DNA of 64,000 nucleotides from Pollutimonas subterranea (GTDB lineage: Bacteria > Pseudomonadota > Gammaproteobacteria > Burkholderiales > Burkholderiaceae_B): positions 434,001 through 498,000 of the forward strand of contig NZ_PDNW01000001.1 in the NCBI RefSeq assembly GCF_002849655.1. Reading direction: 5' to 3'. Position 1 is the stretch's first letter; every line of letters begins with the position of its first letter. The notes under the pieces were generated by a model that searched no databases, had not been told where the DNA came from, and saw only the letters and a list, made by a program, of their open reading frames with translations. Made by a program: the position numbers and the translations under genes. This document shows, one piece after another, positions 26,210 to 34,922 of this stretch.

Positions 26210-26799
26210 CATTCAACACCCGATTGACGGAGCTCGATGACGCATTGCGCATGCGCCTGGAGCCACTCGCAAGCCGGATTCGCGCCGCGTGGCATCGAAG
26301 AACCTCTCGCGAGCAAGCTGTTTTACGTGGCGCTGCGCTGCTGCTTCTTGCCGTGCTGCTCTGGACGCTTGCACTACGTCCCGCATTGCAGACCATTCAG
26401 ACTGCACGCCAGCAGTTGCCCTTGGTGCAGGCCCAGACGGCACGACTTGGCGCGATCATCCTTGAAGCGGATGCGCTGACCCGCGGGCGCTCTGGCGCCA
26501 TACCTGCCGGCGACACAGAACAAGCGCTACAGGTCAGCCTGGATGCGGCGGGGCTGGAGACGGTCAGTGTCTTGAGCAGGTCGGATGGCGTCTCCGCCAA
26601 GGAAATGCAGTGGCAGGTACAGTTCGCCAACGCTCCCGCAGGGCGCATCATGGAGTGGATGAGCAATTTGCCATTCGTGGCACAGATGCAGACACGCCGG
26701 GTAGACTTGGCGCGCAGCAATGTGGACGGCCGTGATCGACCGGGGCAGCTTAGTGGCGTCATTGTGTTGGCGCTGACGCCGCAGGCGAAGGCCCCGTGA
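26206..26799 (+). CDS. gspM: Type II secretion protein GspM
   Basis: The 197-residue protein has a cytoplasmic N-terminus, one membrane helix (AALLLLAVLLWTLALRPAL, about residues 45-63) and a periplasmic ferredoxin-like domain (RGRSGAIPAGDTEQALQVSLDAAGLE...). It pairs with GspL to hold the ATPase at the inner-membrane platform. ATG 26206 overlaps the gspL stop; an earlier in-frame start at 26158 would lie well inside gspL. It overlaps gspN by 4 bp. Confidence 0.88.
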   Translation: MTFNTRLTELDDALRMRLEPLASRIRAAWHRRTSREQAVLRGAALLLLAVLLWTLALRPALQTIQTARQQLPLVQAQTARLGAIILEADALTRGRSGAIPAGDTEQALQVSLDAAGLETVSVLSRSDGVSAKEMQWQVQFANAPAGRIMEWMSNLPFVAQMQTRRVDLARSNVDGRDRPGQLSGVIVLALTPQAKAP

Positions 26800-27563
26800 G
26801 GCGCGGCGTCCAGGCGACATGGCTGGCACTGCTGCTCGCCATTGGGTGCACCGCTGCACTTTGGGCGCTGCCAGCCCGCTGGGTGATGGCATGGATACCT
26901 GAGTCTTCTCCAGTCCGGGTTACCGACGCTTCAGGCACCCTATGGAAAGCCAGCGCGACGATGGCTGTCGGGGTTGGCGGCTTGCAACGCACCTTGCCCG
27001 ACCCGCTGCAGTGGCGCCTGAGCGTCGAGGGTGGGCCACATCTGATATTGACCCACGCCTGGCTGCGTGGACCGCTGACGCTGGCACTTTCGTGGCGGGG
27101 CTTGCGCATGTCGGCTCAGTCGCTGCAACTGCCCGCATCTGCGCTGACCACCGTGCATGGCATGTTCAACACGCTGGATCCAGGCGGTGAACTGTTCATC
27201 AATTGGCCTGAACTCTTTTTCGGAAAGAACGCCGTCGCCTCCAAGGACAATGGCCCGCTATTGTCTGCGCAATGGCGTAACGCTTCTTCCTCACTGACCC
27301 GCATACGCCCATTGGGCGAATACACCCTGATACTGAGCCAAGCTGCGGGCAATAGCATTGCATTAGCACTTGCTACCAATCAGGGGCCCTGGATGATGGA
27401 AGGTACGGGCATCCTGTCGCAGGCGGGCAGGGCGCAGTTCGACGGCAAGGCATGGGTTCACGAATCGGCCAGCGGGGACACCCATGCCGCCTTGCAGGGC
27501 CTACTGGATGCTATCGGCCCCCGGTCAGGACAGAACGGCCCCACCATCATGAAAATACGCTAG
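26796..27563 (+). CDS. gspN: Type II secretion protein GspN
   Basis: The 255-residue protein starts at GTG 26796 inside the gspM stop. It has an N-terminal membrane segment (ATWLALLLAIGCTAALWALPARW) and a beta-rich periplasmic domain with the family block ASGTLWKASATMAVG. GspN occurs in only part of the known T2SS, usually next to gspD as here, and its role is not settled. Its presence between gspM and gspD gives a gene order like the Xanthomonas xps type. Confidence 0.85.
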   Translation: MRRGVQATWLALLLAIGCTAALWALPARWVMAWIPESSPVRVTDASGTLWKASATMAVGVGGLQRTLPDPLQWRLSVEGGPHLILTHAWLRGPLTLALSWRGLRMSAQSLQLPASALTTVHGMFNTLDPGGELFINWPELFFGKNAVASKDNGPLLSAQWRNASSSLTRIRPLGEYTLILSQAAGNSIALALATNQGPWMMEGTGILSQAGRAQFDGKAWVHESASGDTHAALQGLLDAIGPRSGQNGPTIMKIR

Positions 27564-27593
27564 CGTCTGCCCACTTCCTATGAAACTGTTGCC

Positions 27594-30047
27594 ATGATCA
27601 CCTCTAATCTATCACTCGAACGTCTGTCTGCCGGCCCTGCTCAATGGCGCCTGCGCATGCCGCTGTTGATGCTTGCCGCCGTGCTCGGCGGCTGTGCTGC
27701 CACAGAGACCGGCCAGCAAGCGGCCAGTGCCCCGCTGGTGGCATATACAACCGTGGGTTCGGGCCAGCCACACAGAGCGCAGCCATTCACCACCCAAGCC
27801 GAATCGTCGCAAACCAGACAGCGAACCCTGTCTCCGATACGCGAACGCCCCAGATACGAAGACGAAGCAGTTCCTGCCCGGCAACCGGGCGACCCAGCGG
27901 CGGCAGGACAGCGAACGACGCTGAACTTCAATGACGCTGAACTGCACGGGGTATTGCGGGCACTGGCTCAATTTACAGGACGCAATTTCGTGGTGGATCC
28001 GCGAGTACGTGGGAAGTTGACGCTGATATCCGAGGTCCCGGTAGACGTTGATACGGCGTACTCCATGCTGTTGGGCGCCTTACGCATGCAGGGTTTCGCG
28101 GTCATTGATGTGGACGGCGTCAACCGTGTGGTGCCCGAGGCAGACGCCAAGCTGCAGGGCGGTCCAGTCGTATCGAGGAGCCTGCCCGCACGCGGCGGCG
28201 AATTGGTGACGCGGGTGTTTCCGCTACGCTATGAAAGCGCCACAGCGCTGGTGCCCATCTTGCGACCGATGGTAGCGCCCAACAACACCATTGCCGCGCA
28301 CGCGGGCAACAACACGTTGGTCATTACCGACTACGCCGATAACCTGGACCGTGTGGCCGAGGTCATTGCCCGCATCGACACTCCCACGTCCATCAGCACC
28401 GATGTGATTCCCATCGAATATGGGGTAGCGCTCGACGTGGCAGCATTGGCGCAGCAGCTTCTACAAGCTAACGGAGGCGACCAAATCAAGCAGGTGAATA
28501 TTGTGGCCGACCCGCGCAGTAACTCGGTGCTGGTACGAGCCAGCACGCCCGAGCGTCTGAAGCTGGCTCGGGACCTGATCCTTCGCATTGACACCCCCGA
28601 GTCGCGTGCCGGCAATTTGCACGTGGTGTACTTGCGCAATGCACACGCTGCCCATCTTGCCGAAGTTCTTCGTGGCGTGCTGACAGGGCAGGGTGGCTCC
28701 GGTCCGGCGACGGAGCCCGATGCTCCTCTGTCCGGCGGAGATTTTGAGGGAAACCGCGGTTCCTCGATGATGGAAGGTGCTTTTTCCACTCCTGTCAGCG
28801 GCACGGCCATGGGCACCTCAAACCCTGGCGCGTCCATGCCGGACATGACAAGCACCAACCGGAACCCAATCTCCTTTTCCGCTGGCGGTGCGACGGTGCA
28901 AGCGGATCCCACGACGAACACCTTGATCATCTCGGCACCGGACCCGCTGTATCGCAGCTTGCGCGAGGTGATTGACTTGCTCGACCAACGCCGTGCGCAA
29001 GTGCTGATTGAAAGCCTTATTGTCGAAGTCAATGCCGAAGACGCCGCGGAATTCGGGGTCCAGTGGTCGGCCGGTGCCAATAGCATCAATAGTGGCGGAA
29101 CCTCGTTTTTGGGCGGATCCAACCTGGGAGGTAGCGGCATCGGTACCAATCTGTCCGCTGCGGGTACCACCATCGACGCACTGGCTTCGGGTATGAGTCT
29201 GGGAGTGGTCAAGGGCACCGTCGACGTGCTGGGAACCCAACTGCTCAATCTGGGCGTGCTGGCACGCGCCATGCAAAAGCAGGGCGGCGTCAACATTCTT
29301 TCAACGCCTAACCTCATGACACTCGACAATGAGCAGGCCAGTATTATCGTCGGCCGGACCGTGCCGTTCGTAACAGGCACCTATACCACCACCGGGGATG
29401 GGGCCAGTAACCCTTTCCAGACTGTGCAGCGTGAAGACATCGGCCTGACGCTGCGGATCCGGCCGCAGATTTCGGAAGGTGGAACAGTCAAGCTGTCGCT
29501 GTACCAGGAGGTCAGCAGCATAGATCCATCGTCGACACTTCCGAGCGCGACCTCGGGCGGATCCATCATCACGCGCAAGCGCGCGCTGGAAACCAATGTG
29601 CTGGTCGACGACGGGCAAATCATCGTGCTGGGCGGCCTGCTGGAAGAAGTGGTCGACGACAGCATTACCTCGGTACCGTTGCTGGGAGACATTCCCGTGC
29701 TGGGCAACCTGTTCAAATACCAGAAGCGTGGTCGCAGCAAGACAAACCTGATGGTCTTCCTGCGCCCGCACATCGTGCGCAACGCCCAGGACGGCGCCGG
29801 CTTGACGCTGGACCGCTACAACTACATGCGGGCGGCGCAGGCCGGCCTGCCCGTCAGGGCAGCGTCATGGTTGGTGCCCGACGCGACCACGGCTACGTTG
29901 CCCGCCATCGATCGCGACCCGAGTACCGGCCTGCTGGATTTGCGCGGTCTGGAGAACAACGCTGTAGCGCCCGAGTCGGCGGAAAGCGCTACGACGCGTC
30001 CGGCCAATCCCGCGCGGACGCAGCCCGGCCCGTCCGACAATCTATGA
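27594..30047 (+). CDS. gspD: Type II secretion outer-membrane secretin GspD
   Basis: The 817-residue protein forms the outer-membrane channel. A lipobox LGGC (Cys34) suggests it is a lipoprotein that may target itself; a start at ATG 27657 would give a more usual signal peptide. N0 domain (from TLNFNDAELHGVLRALAQ), N1-N3 repeats, a Ser/Gly/Pro-rich linker (about residues 365-430) and the secretin core follow, including VPFVTGTYTTTGDG and the VPLLGDIPVLGNLFKYQ block. The C-terminal 80 residues are variable and could carry the S-domain or pilotin contact. The last bases overlap gspE by 4 bp. No separate pilotin gene is seen in the run. Confidence 0.95.
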   Translation: MITSNLSLERLSAGPAQWRLRMPLLMLAAVLGGCAATETGQQAASAPLVAYTTVGSGQPHRAQPFTTQAESSQTRQRTLSPIRERPRYEDEAVPARQPGDPAAAGQRTTLNFNDAELHGVLRALAQFTGRNFVVDPRVRGKLTLISEVPVDVDTAYSMLLGALRMQGFAVIDVDGVNRVVPEADAKLQGGPVVSRSLPARGGELVTRVFPLRYESATALVPILRPMVAPNNTIAAHAGNNTLVITDYADNLDRVAEVIARIDTPTSISTDVIPIEYGVALDVAALAQQLLQANGGDQIKQVNIVADPRSNSVLVRASTPERLKLARDLILRIDTPESRAGNLHVVYLRNAHAAHLAEVLRGVLTGQGGSGPATEPDAPLSGGDFEGNRGSSMMEGAFSTPVSGTAMGTSNPGASMPDMTSTNRNPISFSAGGATVQADPTTNTLIISAPDPLYRSLREVIDLLDQRRAQVLIESLIVEVNAEDAAEFGVQWSAGANSINSGGTSFLGGSNLGGSGIGTNLSAAGTTIDALASGMSLGVVKGTVDVLGTQLLNLGVLARAMQKQGGVNILSTPNLMTLDNEQASIIVGRTVPFVTGTYTTTGDGASNPFQTVQREDIGLTLRIRPQISEGGTVKLSLYQEVSSIDPSSTLPSATSGGSIITRKRALETNVLVDDGQIIVLGGLLEEVVDDSITSVPLLGDIPVLGNLFKYQKRGRSKTNLMVFLRPHIVRNAQDGAGLTLDRYNYMRAAQAGLPVRAASWLVPDATTATLPAIDRDPSTGLLDLRGLENNAVAPESAESATTRPANPARTQPGPSDNL

Positions 30048-31465
30048 TCGTCCGCTTGCCCTATACGTGGGCGCGTGCTTATCGCGCCCTCATACAAACC
30101 GGAGCCGCCGGCGTTGCGCTCATTATTTCAGAGCGCACGCCTGCCTGGGCGCTGGACGAAATCCGCCGCTATCACGGTCCGTTGCCGGTCAAGGAAGTGA
30201 GCGACCAAGAACTGGACACACTTTTGGCCGCTGCGTATGCGCAGACGGGAGACGCTGCCGAGATCGTGGATGCCGCCGCCAACGAAATCGATCTCGATCG
30301 CCTGATGCAGGACATGCCGGAAATCGAAGACCTGCTTGAAACTCGCGATGATGCACCCATCATTCGCATGATCAACGCACTATTCACCCAGGCTGCGCGC
30401 GACGGTGCCAGCGATATCCACATTGAGCCTTTCGAGACGCACTCCGTCGTGCGCTACCGGGTCGACGGGACGCTGCGCGATATTGTCAGTCCGCGCCGCG
30501 CGCTGCATAATGCCCTGGTTTCACGCATCAAGATCATGGCCAGCTTGGACATCGCCGAAAAACGCTTGCCCCAGGACGGCCGGATCGCCTTACGGGTGGG
30601 CGGACGGCCCATTGATGTCCGGGTCTCGACCCTGCCGACCGGCCATGGCGAGCGCGCCGTGCTTCGCCTGCTGGATAAAGAGGTGGGGCGGCTGGAGCTT
30701 GAGCGTTTGGGCATGGCTGCAGACGTGCTTGGCGGGCTCGATGCGCTGATTCGTCGTCCGCACGGCATTTTCCTGGTAACCGGCCCCACCGGCAGCGGCA
30801 AGACCACCACGCTGTATGCGGCGCTTGGCCGACTCGATGCCGCCACCACCAACATCCTCACGGTCGAGGATCCGATCGAATACGACCTTCCGGGTATCGG
30901 CCAGACTCAGGTCAATACCCGAATCAACCTGACTTTCGCGTCTGCCTTGCGCGCGATTTTGCGCCAGGATCCCGACATAATCATGATAGGCGAGATCCGC
31001 GACCTGGAAACGGCGCAGATTGCGGTGCAAGCCTCGTTGACCGGACACTTGGTTCTTGCCACGCTACATACGAACGATGCCGTTTCGGCCGTGACGCGCC
31101 TTGTCGACATGGGCGTGGAGCCATTCCTGCTGGCATCCACCTTGCAAGGCGTGCTTGCGCAACGCCTGGTGCGCAAGCTGTGTCCTCACTGCAAGGTGCC
31201 TCAACCCGACGGTACATCGGCTTGGAACATAAAAGGATGTCCGGCCTGCAGCCATACCGGATATAGCGGTCGGACAGGTGTCCATGAATTGTTTATATTG
31301 GATGATGCTTTGCGCGCCATGATCCACGCCGACGAAGGGGAGCAGGCCTTGCGTAGCGCGGCCCAGCAGGGAGGCATGCGTAGCCTGCGGCAGGACGCCG
31401 AGCGCTGGGTTCAGCAGGGCACCACCTCCCGTGAAGAAATCGCGCGCGTCACTCGCGACGCCTGA
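30044..31465 (+). CDS. gspE: Type II secretion ATPase GspE
   Basis: The 473-residue cytoplasmic ATPase powers pseudopilus assembly. The Walker A motif GPTGSGKT is at residues 247-254, Asp box VEDPIEY, Walker B region IIMIGEIRD and His box HLVLATLHTNDA follow, and the zinc-type tetracysteine motif is C380PHC383...C399PAC402. The N-terminal domain is shorter than in many GspE (no long N1 part), which would affect GspL binding. ATG 30044 overlaps the gspD stop. The longer open frame upstream lies inside gspD in another frame. Confidence 0.95.
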   Translation: MIVRLPYTWARAYRALIQTGAAGVALIISERTPAWALDEIRRYHGPLPVKEVSDQELDTLLAAAYAQTGDAAEIVDAAANEIDLDRLMQDMPEIEDLLETRDDAPIIRMINALFTQAARDGASDIHIEPFETHSVVRYRVDGTLRDIVSPRRALHNALVSRIKIMASLDIAEKRLPQDGRIALRVGGRPIDVRVSTLPTGHGERAVLRLLDKEVGRLELERLGMAADVLGGLDALIRRPHGIFLVTGPTGSGKTTTLYAALGRLDAATTNILTVEDPIEYDLPGIGQTQVNTRINLTFASALRAILRQDPDIIMIGEIRDLETAQIAVQASLTGHLVLATLHTNDAVSAVTRLVDMGVEPFLLASTLQGVLAQRLVRKLCPHCKVPQPDGTSAWNIKGCPACSHTGYSGRTGVHELFILDDALRAMIHADEGEQALRSAAQQGGMRSLRQDAERWVQQGTTSREEIARVTRDA

Positions 31466-31483
31466 CGCCTACGGAGCTACGCC

Positions 31484-32689
31484 ATGCCTTCATACCAGTA
31501 CGATGCGATTGATGCCGCGGGCCGAAGCGACCGGGGCATGATCGATGCCGATAGCGAACGCAGCGCCCGCCATGCCTTACGCGCGCGGGGTCTGTTGCCC
31601 TTGGCGGTGCGCGAGACGCGTAAGCGGGCAGAGTCGGGCTGGTACACCGGAGCCAGGATCAGCGATGCTGACCTGGGCTGGCTGACCCGCCAGCTTGCCA
31701 GTTTGCTGGCTGCCAGGCTGCCACTGGAGGCAGCGCTGCGCGCAACGCTGGAACAAGCCGAGCGCCGGCACGTCGCCCGGACTTTGGCCGCGGTGCGCGA
31801 CGACGTGCGAGCCGGTCATCGTTTGGGCGAGGCCCTAGCCGCACATCCAAAAGACTTCCCCGAGATTTACCAGGCCTTGGTCGACGCCGGGGAGCAGTCG
31901 GGAGACCTTGCTCAAGTGCTCGAGCGGTTGGCCGACTACATCGAATCGCGTGGTGCTCTGCGGAACAAGGTGCTGACGGCTTTTATCTACCCCATTATCG
32001 TCACCGTGGTTTCCATCGGCATCGTCATCTTTCTGCTCAGTTATGTGGTGCCGCAGGTGGTCGGCGCATTTTCACAGGCGCATCAGACCTTGCCCTTGTT
32101 GACGCGCATGATGCTGTCCGCTAGTGACTTTGCCCGTAATTGGGGCTTGCTTACGGCCATTAGCCTCACAGCGCTTTTTGCATTATGGCGCTTGTGGCTG
32201 CGCAATCCATCGGCCCGTATGGCTTGGCACGCGCGCGTGCTCCGGCTGCCGGTTCTGGGCCGTTATGCGATGGGTGTGGACGTAGCGCGATTTTCTGCCA
32301 CGATGGCCATTTTGACGGGCAGCAGTGTGCCGCTGCTCACTGCCTTGAATGCAGCGCGGCGCACGCTGAAAAATCGGAAGCTGCAGGCCGCCGTCGACGA
32401 AGCTACCAGCCGCGTGCGAGAGGGCAGCCCTTTGGCGCAGGCGCTGCAAGCGCAAAGGGTTTTTCCACCGCTGTTGATTCATCTGGTGGACAGCGGCGAA
32501 CGCACCGGTGAGCTGCCTGCCATGCTGGACCGCGCCGCAAACGTACTGTCGATTGAACTGGAAAGGCGCGCCATGACCATGACCGCCGTGCTCGAACCTC
32601 TGATGATTCTTGTAATGGGAGGAATCGTGCTGGTTATTGTGCTGGCGGTCATGATGCCGATCATTGAGATCAACCAGCTGGTGCAATGA
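31484..32689 (+). CDS. gspF: Type II secretion inner-membrane platform protein GspF
   Basis: The 401-residue protein has two repeated cytoplasmic helical domains and three membrane helices (first IIVTVVSIGIVIFLLSYVVP; last MILVMGGIVLVIVLAVMMPI). PLEAALRATLEQAE, ALVDAGEQSGDLAQVLERLADYIE and LVDSGERTGELPAMLDRAA are the duplicated GspF signatures. It is the last gene of the run, after a GGAGCTACGCC ribosome region. With gspC and gspO nearby, all core T2SS parts are encoded between 21001 and 32689. Confidence 0.95.
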   Translation: MPSYQYDAIDAAGRSDRGMIDADSERSARHALRARGLLPLAVRETRKRAESGWYTGARISDADLGWLTRQLASLLAARLPLEAALRATLEQAERRHVARTLAAVRDDVRAGHRLGEALAAHPKDFPEIYQALVDAGEQSGDLAQVLERLADYIESRGALRNKVLTAFIYPIIVTVVSIGIVIFLLSYVVPQVVGAFSQAHQTLPLLTRMMLSASDFARNWGLLTAISLTALFALWRLWLRNPSARMAWHARVLRLPVLGRYAMGVDVARFSATMAILTGSSVPLLTALNAARRTLKNRKLQAAVDEATSRVREGSPLAQALQAQRVFPPLLIHLVDSGERTGELPAMLDRAANVLSIELERRAMTMTAVLEPLMILVMGGIVLVIVLAVMMPIIEINQLVQ

Positions 32690-32918
32690 GCGAGGCATTG
32701 GGTAGACCCAAGCCAAGCCGGTGAGGGCCGTAATGAATAGCGATGATAGCGTAGCGCGTAGTTGCGGCTATGCACATAGCGTAGCTCAGCGAGGTAGAGC
32801 GATTCTTGCGTTTCAGGTTTCGGCCGTTTCGCGTTCCGCTGCCGACGCGGGATAGGTCGATATCGATGAGCATCCGGAACCCGCCGTCCTGGTGGTCGGG
32901 ATGATATATCGTCGGAGC
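32690..32918. other. Non-coding stretch after gspF
   Basis: No gene is supported here. A minus-strand frame through 32670-33035 stays open, but its product has a disordered composition and no family features, and most of it lies opposite a more convincing plus-strand fragment (32919-33059). The plus strand has a 39-codon frame from ATG 32733 that I do not recognise. No terminator with a T-run was found directly after gspF. Confidence 0.5.
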
Positions 32919-33059
32919 ATGACATACGTTGTGGGCATAGCTGAAGCTGGCCAGGTTTACATCGGCGGAGGTTCGGCTGGCGTGGCCGCCCTTGACCTTG
33001 GGCTGCGTACTGACGCACTGCGATCCGCAGCCCAAAAAACAAAAACGCCACCCGGTTAA
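32919..33059 (+). pseudogene. N-terminal scrap of an Ntn-hydrolase-like protein
   Basis: A 46-codon frame begins MTYVVGIAEAGQVYIGGGSA and continues GVAALDLGLRTDA before becoming unrelated and stopping inside the tRNA-Thr terminator. The start resembles the N-terminal strands of proteasome-like Ntn hydrolases, where forms such as VYIGGDSAG and a following LTVR.D are common. Here the Asp of GGDSAG is Gly. The likeness ends after about 35 residues, so this appears to be a truncated remnant. The resemblance is from memory of the family and is short. Its place beside a tRNA gene suggests a past insertion or deletion. Confidence 0.4.
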
Positions 33060-33068
33060 GAGTGGCGT
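33035..33068 (-). terminator. Rho-independent terminator of tRNA-Thr
   Basis: On the minus strand ACGCCAC (33068-33062) pairs with GTGGCGT (33051-33045), a 7-bp stem with a 10-base loop. It is followed by TTTTGTTTTTTGGG (33044-33031). It lies 17 bases beyond the encoded CCA end of tRNA-Thr. Confidence 0.85.
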
Positions 33069-33084
33069 AAGCGCTTGATTCTAT

Positions 33085-33160
33085 TGGTGCCGATGAGAGG
33101 AGTCGAACCCCCGACCTTCTCATTACGAATGAGCTGCTCTACCAACTGAGCTACATCGGC
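33085..33160 (-). tRNA. tRNA-Thr (anticodon CGT)
   Basis: The minus strand reads GCCGATG for the 5' acceptor arm at 33160-33154 and CATCGGC plus ACCA at the 3' end, so CCA is encoded (33087-33085). The D-arm GCTC/GAGC, the anticodon loop TTCGTAA with anticodon CGT, and the T-arm with GTTCGAC are all present. Total length is 76 bases. It reads ACG threonine codons. A strong terminator follows directly. Confidence 0.95.
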
Positions 33161-33380
33161 TTCCTGGGTGTACACAGACCCTTTGATGCGAGCCTTGTAT
33201 TTTGCCAAGCCCATAATTATACATATTCCGCGCGTTTTTGTCGGGCGCGTATCGACGTGAAATTTCGTGTGCCCGAACACTACCTGCCCAGTGTTGTGGA
33301 ACTGTGCTTTCGATCGGCTTATAGTGTGCCTAGGCGCCTAGCGCAGCTTTCCGGTATAACGAACGCGAGGGGAATAGCCC

Positions 33381-33749
33381 ATGAGAACCATTTCCTGGCT
33401 AATGTTGGCCGCCGCCATATTGCCTATTGTCGCGGCCGGCATATCGAAAGCGGGTGGAAAGCACTACAACAACAATAATCCGCGTTCCTGGTTGGCGAAT
33501 CAGGAGGGCTGGCGTGCCAGGGCAAATGCCGCACAGGCCAATTTGTTCGAGAGCTTGCCTTTCTTCTATGCGGCCGTGCTGTTCGCACTGTTCAAAATGG
33601 CGGATCCAGCCACGCTTGTCAGCCTGATGCTTGCGTGGATCGTGCTCAGGATGATCTATCTTGCCGTGTACCTCGTTGGCTACGGCCTGGTGCGAACGGT
33701 AGTCTGGGTACTGGGACTGGGCGTGAATATTGTCATTCTGTTCCTGTGA
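33381..33749 (+). CDS. MAPEG-family membrane protein
   Basis: The 122-residue protein has four membrane helices. The MAPEG core is seen in PRSWLANQEGWRARANAAQANLFES: an Arg/Asn/Glu-rich loop after the first helix, then FFYAAVLFALF and the third helix WIVLRMIYLAVYLVGYG. The family includes glutathione- and eicosanoid-metabolising enzymes and many uncharacterised bacterial proteins, so the substrate cannot be stated. ATG 33381 follows AACGCGAGGGGAATAGCCC with a GAGGGG ribosome site. It converges with the AI-2E permease, with 8 bases between stops. Confidence 0.85.
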   Translation: MRTISWLMLAAAILPIVAAGISKAGGKHYNNNNPRSWLANQEGWRARANAAQANLFESLPFFYAAVLFALFKMADPATLVSLMLAWIVLRMIYLAVYLVGYGLVRTVVWVLGLGVNIVILFL

Positions 33750-33757
33750 GGGCAGCG

Positions 33758-34819
33758 CTAGTCTTGCTGGTTCATGCGAATCGCCGAGGGAAACAAGTCC
33801 CAGCAAGCAATGAACAGGGCGGCAAATAACGGTCCGATGACGAAGCCGTTGAGTCCGAAGACCGACAGGCCGCCCAGCGTTGAAATCAATATGACGTAGT
33901 CAGGTATCTTGGTGTCTTTGCCGACCAGCAGCGGGCGCAATATATTGTCGACCAGCCCGATGACCAGTACGCCGAATAGCGCCAGCGTTATGCCTTCCCA
34001 GATGGCGCCCGTGACGAGAAAATAGATGGCTACCGGCAACCAGATCAAGGCGGCGCCAACGGCTGGCAACAGAGACAGGAAGGCCATAAGGACCCCCCAC
34101 AGCAATGCACCCTGGATGCCCAGGAACCAGAACATCACGCCTCCCAGGAAGCCCTGGGTCATGGCCACGACGATATTACCCTTGACGGTGGCGCGCACCA
34201 CCGTAGCGAACTTGCGGAATAAATGCTGCTTATGCTCTTCGCTGAGCGGTATCAGATGCTTGCTGGTTCTGGCCAGATGGGCGCCGTCTCGCAACAGGAA
34301 GTATAGGATGTACAGCATTACGCCCATGCCGACCAGGAATTCAAATGTGTTCTGCCCAACGTTTACGGCTTGTGTCGCAAGGAATTTGCTACCCTGAAGG
34401 GCGCCGGTGGTCAGTTTTTCCTGCAAGCTGAAAATGTCTCCGACGCCGAAACGGTCGAGCATGGCATGAACCGATGGAGGCAGGGCATTCAGCACCTGTT
34501 CCAAATACCGTCCCACATTGACTTCGCCGGAACTGATGAGTTTATAGATGGCGGCGCCCTCTTGCAGCAAGGCGCCCGTTATGAGGATCGCGGGCAGGAT
34601 GACGATAAGAATGATGATAAGCAGCGTGGTAAGGGCTGCCAGATTGGGGCGCCCGCGCAGTTTCGCCAGCAGGCGCTTATGCAGTGGCGTGAACAGTATG
34701 GCCAGTATGGCGCCCCAGAAAATCGCGGCGTAGAAGGGGAGCAGCACAATGATGAAGGCCACCGTGACGATGACCAGCATGAGTATGAAAGTGCGAAAAT
34801 ACAGGTCGGAATTGTTCAT
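33758..34819 (-). CDS. AI-2E (TqsA/PerM) family permease
   Basis: The 353-residue protein has about eight helices and the family blocks FYAAIFWGAILAILFTPLHKRL near the N-terminus and LLPAVGAALIWLPVAIYFLVTG plus the GLVDNILRPLLVGKDTKIPDYVI region towards the C-terminus. Family members are linked to autoinducer-2 export or to sodium-driven transport, and the substrate here is unknown. A second member is encoded 103 bp upstream on the same strand; they share the fold but differ enough to suggest separate roles. Confidence 0.88.
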   Translation of the reverse strand: MNNSDLYFRTFILMLVIVTVAFIIVLLPFYAAIFWGAILAILFTPLHKRLLAKLRGRPNLAALTTLLIIILIVILPAILITGALLQEGAAIYKLISSGEVNVGRYLEQVLNALPPSVHAMLDRFGVGDIFSLQEKLTTGALQGSKFLATQAVNVGQNTFEFLVGMGVMLYILYFLLRDGAHLARTSKHLIPLSEEHKQHLFRKFATVVRATVKGNIVVAMTQGFLGGVMFWFLGIQGALLWGVLMAFLSLLPAVGAALIWLPVAIYFLVTGAIWEGITLALFGVLVIGLVDNILRPLLVGKDTKIPDYVILISTLGGLSVFGLNGFVIGPLFAALFIACWDLFPSAIRMNQQD

Positions 34820-34922
34820 CCAGCATCCAGGAAAGGGGAAGACGGCAGGGGCGAGCCGCGCGGCTTCTTTGTGGGTATAAGGTCAGGGCGCTGCGATTCG
34901 ATAATTCTATGCGAAAGCGCAT

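Noticed and set aside
28331-29380. 349-codon minus-strand frame inside gspD
   Set aside because: It mirrors the codon bias of the secretin gene and has no domain; gspD is unambiguous.
32670-33035. 121-codon minus-strand frame between gspF and tRNA-Thr, considered as a transposase remnant
   Set aside because: No DDE or other transposase motif, and no inverted repeats at its ends.
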